Positions 1 to 5,297 of a DNA stretch of 40,850 bases are shown piece by piece (positions within the stretch are counted from its first letter, which is position 1; every line of letters begins with the position of its first letter). Source of the DNA: a virus; the IMG/VR virus record IMGVR_UViG_3300009128_000048, positions 1 through 40,850 of that record. One strand, given 5' to 3'. The position numbers were made by a program, and so were the translations under genes. The notes beneath the pieces are model-generated. The model did no database searches. It saw only the letters and a program-made list of their open reading frames with translations, and was not told where the DNA came from.

Positions 1-105
1 ACGAATTATACAATACTCCATTCCTTTATAGTCTGGTGCTGGAGTGGTTTGAGACTTTTTGACATACTCTATGTTGTCAATTTTAATAACTTCTGGTTGT
101 TTCAT
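1..105 (-). CDS. Small phage protein, C-terminus off the left edge
   Basis: This leftward gene starts at the ATG whose first base is 105 and runs off the window after 35 codons (MKQPEVIKIDNIEYVKK...YCIIR), so its C-terminus is missing. Upstream lies TTAACC followed by 9 nt and the ATG, the same pre-start motif seen at most leftward genes, and no Shine-Dalgarno sequence. The last visible residues (EYCIIR) resemble a small phage family I remember as continuing with a T-Y-S-A-G motif, but that part is outside the window, so the family is a guess. It is the last visible member of the leftward early block. Confidence 0.6.
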   Translation of the reverse strand, partial: MKQPEVIKIDNIEYVKKSQTTPAPDYKGMEYCIIR

Positions 106-146
106 AGTTATTTTGGTTAAATTATAATCTTATTTTATAGTTAATT

Positions 147-305
147 TTAGGTTTCATAATTAAATACCTCATTAATGCTTTTTTCCTGAAAGCCATAAGC
201 CAATAATGCAGGAATGATTAAGCTTTCCACGACTTCTGCCAAATCAACAATACCATCCATTTCAATGGCTATTTTATTATTTTCTGATTCTAGTGTTATT
301 TTCAT
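147..305 (-). CDS. Small acidic hypothetical protein, 52 aa
   Basis: This 52-residue frame starts MKITLESENNKIAIEMDG and ends NEVFNYET. It looks like the many small phage proteins that have an acidic beta-hairpin N-terminus followed by one hydrophobic helix (LAEVVESLIIPALLAYGF). No function is known to me. The start is supported by ATAACC plus 8 nt before the ATG and by its place in a row of short leftward genes with 40-50 nt gaps. No membrane segment or metal-binding motif is evident. Confidence 0.6.
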   Translation of the reverse strand: MKITLESENNKIAIEMDGIVDLAEVVESLIIPALLAYGFQEKSINEVFNYET

Positions 306-356
306 AATCTTATGGTTATTATCTATTTTCTAAATATTCATAAGTTTGACATTCGA

Positions 357-611
357 CTATTTCGTAGGGGTTACTTTAGGTTGTGGAACAGTTATTTTAA
401 CGCACTGCATACCTTCATTGTGGCATAGCACACAAGTGTGATCACCGACAGGAAATGCTTCACATCTACCATATTTGGTATGAAATGGTGTAGATTTGAT
501 CTCCTGTATTACAGGTTTTTTACTTTCTGCAAATTGTATTGAGAAATAAAATAGTGCAACTAAGCCTACTCCAGCAACTATTGCACTGAAAATGTATAAA
601 AATTTATTCAT
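357..611 (-). CDS. Small membrane-anchored Cys-rich protein, 84 aa
   Basis: The N-terminus (about residues 4-27) is one hydrophobic segment, so this is probably a single-pass membrane protein with the remainder outside the cytoplasm or a periplasm-like space. The C-terminal part holds four cysteines and two histidines (GRCEAF, DHTCVLCHNEG, MQC), including CVLCH. CxxCH is the classical haem c attachment motif, but here it may simply be a metal site or disulphides. The start follows CTAACT plus 8 nt. It sits directly after the lysozyme-like membrane gene on the same strand, so a role at the envelope is possible. Function unknown. Confidence 0.6.
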   Translation of the reverse strand: MNKFLYIFSAIVAGVGLVALFYFSIQFAESKKPVIQEIKSTPFHTKYGRCEAFPVGDHTCVLCHNEGMQCVKITVPQPKVTPTK

Positions 612-634
612 AATTGTAAAGTTAGATTATATTG

Positions 635-664
635 TTGGGGTTTTTTAACCTTGGTTATCCCCAA
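635..664 (-). promoter_or_regulatory. Nested inverted repeat after the lysozyme-like gene
   Basis: TTGGGG (635-640) pairs with CCCCAA (659-664), and inside it TAACC (646-650) pairs with GGTTA (653-657). It lies in the 67-nt gap between the lysozyme-like gene and the 84-aa gene. There is no T-run after it on the minus strand, so it is not a clear intrinsic terminator. A TATAAT sequence on the minus strand (626-631) follows, just before the 84-aa gene, without a convincing -35 box. Confidence 0.35.
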
Positions 665-678
665 AACAAGCGATATTA

Positions 679-1464
679 CTACATCCGTATTGTGTAATTT
701 TCACCCACCTTTGCATTAAGTATACCTGATAATGCTCTTGATGCGTTAGCATTCCAGTTGTATTCAGAGGTGGCATAGCACTTATAAGGAATTATGGCAT
801 CTTTGCAAATGTATTTTGCACCAATCACCTTGCGACCACCATTGCTTAACTGACCAATCATTGTGTTGCCTTTCAAATATTTATTATTTAGAGTGTCAAT
901 TATAGCTTGCCATCCCTCAAATGCTGAATTGAATCCTACCCTATCACCTCTGTCGTTATTGCCAACATTCCCATAGTTGTGCTCAGTGGACATCTTCAGA
1001 CCACATTGTGTATCAGCCCAGCTAATAGCAAATACAATCTCTGGTTTTACTTTTTTGTATTCAGCATACCATTTTATTTTATCTTTTATTTTTATTGTTT
1101 CTTTGTCACAGTGTTTTGCTATCCAATCATCCAGCCCTGTAGACTTTTTTACATCAGGGTGCTTTTCTCCTTGAGGATTGTATTCTGCTGGAATTCTCTT
1201 TGGGTCAATGTCTGAATTAAAAGCATAAGTATAGGCATAGGAGCAGATTACCATGCTAACCAAGATTATTGCCCCTGCGTTTTTTGAGCGAAATGAATTT
1301 AATATTCCTAAGCTGATAGGTCTGATTGATTTTAACCATAGTTCTTTTAAAATCTTCAGGGATTGCAATATCATCCAAACTACGATATTGGCTACCATCC
1401 TTGATAGCTCCCAAGTAGTGGCGAGTATTCTTTTTAATGTTATTTTTACTTCTTTTGAGTTCAT
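679..1464 (-). CDS. Membrane-anchored lysozyme-like (transglycosylase/glucosaminidase fold) protein
   Basis: This 261-residue protein has an amphipathic N-terminus, a transmembrane segment at about 64-82 (AGAIILVSMVICSYAY), then a soluble domain. Residues 134-200 look like a lysozyme-superfamily core: KVKPEIVFAISWADTQCG followed by NYGNVGNNDRGDRVGF and EGWQAIIDTLNNKYL. The sequence NWNANASRALSGI near the end is a further recognisable block. I remember similar NxGNVGN-type proteins from candidate-phylum bacteria, but this is unverified. The usual catalytic Glu is not obvious; the equivalent helix has Asp151. The start has TTAACA plus 9 nt upstream. The first 209 nt overlap the 99-aa gene in another frame. 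It may act in cell entry or lysis, separate from the endolysin at 38975. Confidence 0.6.
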   Translation of the reverse strand: MNSKEVKITLKRILATTWELSRMVANIVVWMILQSLKILKELWLKSIRPISLGILNSFRSKNAGAIILVSMVICSYAYTYAFNSDIDPKRIPAEYNPQGEKHPDVKKSTGLDDWIAKHCDKETIKIKDKIKWYAEYKKVKPEIVFAISWADTQCGLKMSTEHNYGNVGNNDRGDRVGFNSAFEGWQAIIDTLNNKYLKGNTMIGQLSNGGRKVIGAKYICKDAIIPYKCYATSEYNWNANASRALSGILNAKVGENYTIRM

Positions 1465-1555
1465 TTTTATATTTGTTAAGTTTTAAATGGTGGTATAATT
1501 CAAGCCCAAGTGAGAGCAAGAATATGATGCCTATGGTGTAGTAAAGTTTCATCAT
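1256..1555 (-). CDS. Small type II membrane protein overprinted on the lysozyme-like gene
   Basis: The 99-residue frame begins MMKLYYTIGIIFLLSLGLEL, a single hydrophobic helix, followed by a basic, helix-rich tail. TTAACC lies 13 nt upstream of the first of two adjacent ATGs. Its last 203 coding nt are also the start of the lysozyme-like gene in a different frame, and its TAG lies just before an internal Met of that gene (Met71). Spanin pairs often show this kind of overlap, but there is no lipobox in the overlapping gene, so the spanin idea is speculative. Both frames have their own pre-start motif, so both are probably translated. Confidence 0.5.
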   Translation of the reverse strand: MMKLYYTIGIIFLLSLGLELYHHLKLNKYKNELKRSKNNIKKNTRHYLGAIKDGSQYRSLDDIAIPEDFKRTMVKINQTYQLRNIKFISLKKRRGNNLG

Positions 1556-1582
1556 TTTTGTTTTTTTGGGTTAAGAAATAAA

Positions 1583-1729
1583 TTATTTTTTAGATGATGG
1601 TTTCAAATCCTTTCCTTTTATCTCCACAGTTGGTTTCCAGAATAGAAGTGGAGCAATGTCTTTTAGCAAGTTGTGCAGGATATTTGTTTTTGGCCAATGT
1701 TTTGGTCGTTCTACTTTTGGTGTTTTCAT
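1583..1729 (-). CDS. Small basic hypothetical protein, 48 aa
   Basis: This short frame begins MKTPKVERPKHWPKTNILHN and ends DLKPSSKK. It is strongly basic and Pro/Trp containing, with no membrane segment or cysteines. It starts 2 nt after the stop of the YqaJ gene, with the leader TTAATA plus 8 nt, and is followed by 27 nt before the next gene. Tight spacing and the shared leader support a real gene. Function unknown. Confidence 0.5.
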   Translation of the reverse strand: MKTPKVERPKHWPKTNILHNLLKDIAPLLFWKPTVEIKGKDLKPSSKK

Positions 1730-1731
1730 AA

Positions 1732-2319
1732 TTATTTTATTAAGGATTTAATTTTATTGATTTTTTCTTTACCCATTCCCAAGCCTCTTTTTATTTTTTC
1801 ATAAGCAAGTGCATCAGGGAGGATCCTTTTCACAATCATTGATTGTTTGAAGTTAGGATTATAAACTACATAATCCCACCACTTCCTTCCTGTCACAAGC
1901 AGAGTCATTTGAATCTGCCAATTGTGGGCTGAATCCATTTTGCCCTCAACTAAGTCTTTGAAATAATTCGTATCATTCTTGCACTTTATTTCAACTCCAC
2001 CATCTTCACCAATTAACCCATCTGGACTTGCTCCAGACAGTTCATCATGCTCAATGAATCCAACTTGGTCAACAGTCAGTCCTGTCTCCAATTCATAAAT
2101 AGCTCTTGCCTGCTCTTCAAGTTCATTGCCCCTCTCCATATCACGATTCGTATAATTGTCTCTTGGGGCAGTTGAATAGTAATCTGCCATCAGTGAATAA
2201 ATATAAGTGTCAAGTCCTTTGCCACAGTTGCCTATGGCTTGAGCATGAGATGCAGTCATTTTACCTTTCCTAAGATCAAACCACTCATCTGTGCCCTGAT
2301 TAATCTGATGTATTTTCAT
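1732..2319 (-). CDS. YqaJ-family (lambda-type) recombination exonuclease
   Basis: The 195-residue protein fits the YqaJ/lambda-exonuclease branch of the PD-(D/E)xK nucleases. Visible motifs are the N-terminal TDEWFDLRKGKMTASHA block (10-26), GNELEEQAR (64-72), and the catalytic core GASPDGLIGEDGGVEIKCK (96-114) with Asp100, Glu110 and Lys112. It should resect double-stranded ends 5' to 3' and feed single strands to the RecT-like annealing protein next to it. The two genes overlap by 20 nt, the usual arrangement for a two-component phage recombination system. CTAACC precedes the start by 10 nt. The length is normal for the family. Confidence 0.88.
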   Translation of the reverse strand: MKIHQINQGTDEWFDLRKGKMTASHAQAIGNCGKGLDTYIYSLMADYYSTAPRDNYTNRDMERGNELEEQARAIYELETGLTVDQVGFIEHDELSGASPDGLIGEDGGVEIKCKNDTNYFKDLVEGKMDSAHNWQIQMTLLVTGRKWWDYVVYNPNFKQSMIVKRILPDALAYEKIKRGLGMGKEKINKIKSLIK

Positions 2320-3082
2320 TTTTTTCTTGGGTTAGTTGATTTTTACGCTTTGTAACATACTCATTGAAATCCTTGCCCAAACCTTTGTTGTCCATATAAT
2401 ATGCCCTAAGAGATTCAACATCTTTTATCTCATCAATCTCCTGTTTATATTTTATATCAAGGTCAAGAGGATTGTCTAAATCACAATTCTCATTATCATT
2501 CTCTTCAATGTTCTGGTATATATCAGAGAAGTGAATCTTGCAGGCTTTTTTCATTATAGTCTTCATAGCCATTTCCTTGAACCACTTTGCCCAAATATAA
2601 TCTGTTCGGGCCACCTTCCTGTGTTTGTCGATGTCTTCTTTTGTTAGGATGGTGATAAATTCACCCCTTTTGTTCTTCATTACACAGTATCCACCAATTA
2701 TGTCAACTTCCTTCTGATTGAATGGATCGCCAAATTTGTGGGTATATTTCACTGAACCACTTTCTTTTGAGAAGTCAAAAGTGTCACCTTTATACATCAA
2801 TCCTAAGTCTATTTTACTTTCAGGATAAGAAAGGAACATCTTATTTTTATAGGCAATGTAATCATAGCTTATGCCTGTCTTCTGTATGGTGATGTGCTCA
2901 CCATCAAATATCAAGCCATCCTTGGCAACTCTACGAAATAGCTCAGCCATGTCTTCATCAGACCTACTCTTGAGCCAATAATTCTTGTCATCCATCGTGA
3001 GCTTGACTATGTATGAGGCAAACTTCTCAGCATCCTCTACAGGATAATCTTTTAAAAGATTTTTAATATTATTTTTGTTCAT
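2300..3082 (-). CDS. recT: RecT-family single-strand annealing protein
   Basis: The 260-residue protein carries the RecT core: YKGDTFDFSKESGSVKYTHK (97-116) followed by IIGGYCVMKNKRGEFITIL (128-146), then EDIDKHRKVA, and a WAKWFKEMAMKTIMKKACKI helix (164-183). It is expected to coat single-stranded DNA produced by the neighbouring exonuclease and anneal it, for recombination and end repair during replication. It overlaps the exonuclease gene by 20 nt. The 100-nt gap upstream holds competing inverted repeats that may regulate this pair. The start has CTAACC plus 8 nt. The acidic C-terminus (EENDNENCDLDNPLDLD onward) is typical of such proteins. Confidence 0.85.
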   Translation of the reverse strand: MNKNNIKNLLKDYPVEDAEKFASYIVKLTMDDKNYWLKSRSDEDMAELFRRVAKDGLIFDGEHITIQKTGISYDYIAYKNKMFLSYPESKIDLGLMYKGDTFDFSKESGSVKYTHKFGDPFNQKEVDIIGGYCVMKNKRGEFITILTKEDIDKHRKVARTDYIWAKWFKEMAMKTIMKKACKIHFSDIYQNIEENDNENCDLDNPLDLDIKYKQEIDEIKDVESLRAYYMDNKGLGKDFNEYVTKRKNQLTQEKNENTSD

Positions 3083-3140
3083 GGTTGTGTGGTTAGTGAT
3101 ATATTCTTTAGCATCACTGAAAGGTTAGACTATATAAAGT

Positions 3141-3184
3141 GGAAAGCTCAAGCCCTTACGAAGTTGAGCCTTCCCGTAAGGGCT
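3141..3184 (-). promoter_or_regulatory. Competing hairpins in the recT leader
   Basis: Two strong inverted repeats overlap. Repeat A pairs 3141-3151 with 3164-3174 (11 bp, one mismatch). Repeat B pairs 3151-3160 with 3175-3184 (10 bp, perfect; AGCCCTTACG and its complement). The 3' arm of A lies in the loop of B, and the linking segments (0-3 nt) are too short for a full pseudoknot, so the two stems should exclude each other. The element sits between the 86-aa gene (whose TAG is inside the stem) and recT. No T-run follows, so it looks like a translational or processing switch more than a terminator. Confidence 0.5.
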
Positions 3185-3443
3185 ATTGCAGAATCCTTAA
3201 AGCTTGCTCAAGTGGTATTCCCTCATATTCTTTTGCTTCATTTTTAGATTCTTTTAGAAAAATATCATGGTAGTGGTCAAGCCTGTCCTTGACATCACCC
3301 CATGTAGCATCTGAAATGATTACTCCGTACCCAATCTCTGTTAAGCAGTATTTATCAGCTCCTTCCTCGTTGAGATAATTTAAAATAAGAAATTTGTGCT
3401 CTCCGATGGGATATCTAAAAAAGTTTATTATTTCGTTTTTCAT
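3183..3443 (-). CDS. Hypothetical protein, 86 aa
   Basis: I take the start as the ATG beginning at 3443 (MKNEIINFFRYPIGEHK), not the in-frame ATG 18 nt upstream, because the leader TTAACT plus 8 nt fits the motif at the other leftward genes. The protein is a mixed alpha/beta soluble sequence ending KEYEGIPLEQALRILQ. I do not recognise a family. Its stop codon lies inside the stem of the competing hairpin upstream of recT, so its end may be co-regulated with recT. Confidence 0.6.
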   Translation of the reverse strand: MKNEIINFFRYPIGEHKFLILNYLNEEGADKYCLTEIGYGVIISDATWGDVKDRLDHYHDIFLKESKNEAKEYEGIPLEQALRILQ

Positions 3444-3494
3444 AATTTTGTAGTTAATCATCTAACCTCTCAGTGATGTTAAAGAGCAAGTGAA

Positions 3495-3662
3495 TTAAAC
3501 CAATTCGTGACACATGCAGTCACAGGGTTTGTCAAGGACTTTATTCTCAACAGCATCTTTCATATTGGCATCAAGCTCAAGTCCACAGTTTTGGCAAATC
3601 ATTTCTTCACAGCAGTGTTCATAGTCTTGCATGTCTTCGTCGTGGAATGGTATATAAGTCAT
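3495..3662 (-). CDS. Small Cys-rich zinc-binding-like protein, 55 aa
   Basis: The likely start is MTYIPFHDEDMQDYEHCCEE at 3662, preceded by CTAACT plus 9 nt. A longer frame from 3722 would overlap the upstream gene and lacks the motif. Cysteines are arranged CC-x4-C-x2-C (HCCEEMICQNCG) and CDCMCHE near the C-terminus, which suggests one zinc site. The protein is acidic. The upstream gene stops 4 nt before it, so the two are probably co-translated. Function unknown. Confidence 0.6.
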   Translation of the reverse strand: MTYIPFHDEDMQDYEHCCEEMICQNCGLELDANMKDAVENKVLDKPCDCMCHELV

Positions 3663-3666
3663 AATT

Positions 3667-3828
3667 TTATAAGTTAGGAAATGATTGAGAGATCTCTTCT
3701 TGCCTATTCTGCCAGTCTTCAAGCTCTTGAGCTGACATCTGTTCAGGTCTTGGTGGATATTTGTGAGGGAAAGTGGCCTGATGGAACAAGGCCCGAGTTT
3801 CCTTCAGTGCTTTTGATGGATCAGTCAT
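3667..3828 (-). CDS. Small hypothetical protein, 53 aa
   Basis: The frame reads MTDPSKALKETRALFHQATF and ends EEISQSFPNL. Two in-frame ATGs exist, at 3837 and 3828. The pre-start TTAACA motif lies 9 nt before the second but directly against the first, so 3828 is preferred. The middle (PHKYPPRPEQMSAQELEDW) is Pro-rich and acidic. I do not recognise a family. It is one of a chain of short leftward genes between the block B promoter and recT. Confidence 0.55.
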   Translation of the reverse strand: MTDPSKALKETRALFHQATFPHKYPPRPEQMSAQELEDWQNRQEEISQSFPNL

Positions 3829-3855
3829 GGGGGTCATTGTTAAGTTGATAAATTA

Positions 3856-4062
3856 TTAAACTCTGTTTTTTATTTCTTGCAATCTTTTATTCCTGTCCAC
3901 ACTTTTGTAAGCCATTTTTCTAAGCTCTTTTTTCATGTTATCTATTTTTTCACAGTCCTCTAAGCTATTGGCTATGTATTTGAATTGGTTTAGGTCAGTC
4001 TCAATTTGCCTTACCCAACTATCTTGGTAAATGCTGACTGCTTGTGAGTAGTTATTTTCCAT
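3856..4062 (-). CDS. Small helical hypothetical protein, 68 aa
   Basis: This protein is highly charged and probably all helical (ETDLNQFKYIANSLEDCEKI followed by MKKELRKMAYKSVDRNKR), with coiled-coil potential. No membrane segment or enzyme motif is present. Its leader is CTAATA plus 12 nt, AT-rich and without Shine-Dalgarno. Function unknown. Confidence 0.55.
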   Translation of the reverse strand: MENNYSQAVSIYQDSWVRQIETDLNQFKYIANSLEDCEKIDNMKKELRKMAYKSVDRNKRLQEIKNRV

Positions 4063-4092
4063 AATTATTATTGTTATTAGGTTTATAAATTA

Positions 4093-4353
4093 TTAGCATT
4101 GGCAATTATCAGACTCTTCATCACAGAAGTCGCATTCTGTATCAAGTTCAACACGACAAAGTGATATCTCTTCCATCAATTTTTCTGCCTCAAGCAAGTT
4201 CCTCCTTATTACATCAGTCTTTGTTTCAGTGCTTTTGTCTCCAGCTGATTCAGCTGATCTAGAGATATCAGTTGCTTCTCTTCTTAGTTCTGCCAACTCT
4301 CTGGCAAAGTACTCAGCATTGGCGATAAGGTTATCAAGTTTTGAATTATTCAT
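4093..4353 (-). CDS. Coiled-coil protein with Cys-rich tail, 86 aa; first gene of block B
   Basis: Residues 1-70 are predicted helical with heptad-like spacing (LDNLIANAEYFARELAELRR). The C-terminus is CDFCDEESDNCQC, four cysteines in an acidic context, probably a metal site. This is the first gene after the promoter at 4411-4439; the transcript leader of about 50 nt contains a small hairpin and the TTAACC plus 9-nt pre-start motif. No family recognised. Confidence 0.6.
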   Translation of the reverse strand: MNNSKLDNLIANAEYFARELAELRREATDISRSAESAGDKSTETKTDVIRRNLLEAEKLMEEISLCRVELDTECDFCDEESDNCQC

Positions 4354-4379
4354 GGTGTTTTTGGTTAAGTAAGTATTTT

Positions 4380-4399
4380 GGGAAAGGTTTTGCTTTCCC
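4380..4399 (-). promoter_or_regulatory. Hairpin in the block B leader
   Basis: GGGAAAG (4380-4386) pairs perfectly with CTTTCCC (4393-4399) around a 6-nt loop. It would be near the 5' end of the transcript from the promoter at 4411-4439. There is no T-run, so it may protect the 5' end rather than terminate. Confidence 0.4.
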
Positions 4400-4410
4400 T
4401 TAACAACCTA

Positions 4411-4439
4411 ATTATCCTCCAACTTTGAGAAAAAGTCAA
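4411..4439 (-). promoter_or_regulatory. Leftward promoter of block B
   Basis: On the minus strand TTGACT (4434-4439) is separated by 17 nt from GATAAT (4411-4416), followed by TAGG. This is the best sigma-70-like promoter in the window. The -35 box overlaps the descending arm and T-tract of the block A terminator. The spacer begins TTTTC, as in the other phage promoters listed here. It should drive the genes from 4353 leftward. Confidence 0.75.
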
Positions 4440-4474
4440 GCCCTTTTTCAAAAAAAGTTGAAAAAGCACTTGAC
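4430..4474 (-). terminator. Intrinsic terminator after thyX
   Basis: Arms 4435-4451 and 4458-4474 pair over 17 positions with two mismatches around a 6-nt A-rich loop. On the minus strand the stem is followed by TTTTT (4430-4434). It lies 16 nt past the thyX stop and should end the leftward block A transcript. Confidence 0.75.
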
Positions 4475-4490
4475 TAAATCCAAAAAGGTT

Positions 4491-5297
4491 TTATAGTTCA
4501 GGGTTAAACTTGTCACTACCAATGATTAATTGGGCTATTTTTATTTTTTCTTTAATGTCAGTATCTTCTTCTTTGTGGATGTATTTCTTCTTATTCTCTT
4601 GTAATTTGAAGTGACCAGCAATAGGACAATCTCTATCAAGATCAGACTGGTAAGGGCACTTTCCCTCCTTGACACATTTTGGAGCAAGCATATCGGCTAA
4701 AAAGGGGTGAATTTTTGTTGCAATTTCCTTTTTCATCAAGCCAACAATCTTTGGCCAGAAGTTTTGAGCCTGAATGCACATCCTTTTCTCTGCCATATCA
4801 ACTAAAGTCTTGAAGGTATAGCTAACCATTATATGAGTATTTGTGGCTATTGGCAACACTGCCCTAGCATCTTGAACTGAAACACCTCTTTTAATAAGTT
4901 CAGCATACGAATCAAATGACTGTTTCATAGACTTTTCATACACAGCCTTGTCTTTATCCTTTATTGTTGAAGGCAAGTGGTAGTTGAAGTCAGTGAAGTT
5001 GGTAAATCTCATTGATTGTTGAGCATAACTGGCACCAATTCTGGTTCTAACCATTTGGTGAGTAAATGCTCTGGGGACATTTTTTAGTTGAAATGTCAAA
5101 CTAATTTTCTCAAGGCAACCTTTTAAGTGGCTTTTGAGTGCTTCTTTTATCCCTGCCATAGCTTGATCCATTGGGGTATCAGCTAAGTTTGTCACAGGAG
5201 TTTTGCAGTCATACATTTGTATTTCTGCATAGATAGTCCTTATTGGATCATTTGTCCAACTCAATAAATGGACTTCTGGCTCATTGGTGTTAATCAT
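4491..5297 (-). CDS. thyX: Flavin-dependent thymidylate synthase (ThyX)
   Basis: The 268-residue protein matches ThyX, which methylates dUMP to dTMP using FAD, NADPH and methylene-tetrahydrofolate. The signature region is VPRAFTHQMVRTRIGASYAQ (74-93) followed by QSMRF. The usual RHR triplet is RTR (84-86) and one extra residue lies before the first Ser, so the motif diverges from the common form. The second conserved block, DARAVLPIATNTHIM (143-157), is present. The C-terminal part has Cys208, Cys214 and Cys224 (KCVKEGKCP, DRDCP), an unusual addition. It overlaps the polymerase gene by 8 nt and is the last gene before the block A terminator. The divergence leaves room for a related pyrimidine-modifying activity. 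Confidence 0.82.
   Translation of the reverse strand: MINTNEPEVHLLSWTNDPIRTIYAEIQMYDCKTPVTNLADTPMDQAMAGIKEALKSHLKGCLEKISLTFQLKNVPRAFTHQMVRTRIGASYAQQSMRFTNFTDFNYHLPSTIKDKDKAVYEKSMKQSFDSYAELIKRGVSVQDARAVLPIATNTHIMVSYTFKTLVDMAEKRMCIQAQNFWPKIVGLMKKEIATKIHPFLADMLAPKCVKEGKCPYQSDLDRDCPIAGHFKLQENKKKYIHKEEDTDIKEKIKIAQLIIGSDKFNPEL

Noticed and set aside
154-156. 11-codon frame starting at 156 on the minus strand
   Set aside because: It is too short, with no motif beyond AT-rich sequence.
977-1486. Rightward ORFs at 977-1174, 979-1215 and 1253-1486
   Set aside because: They are antisense to two leftward genes, have hydrophobic shadow composition and no leader motif.
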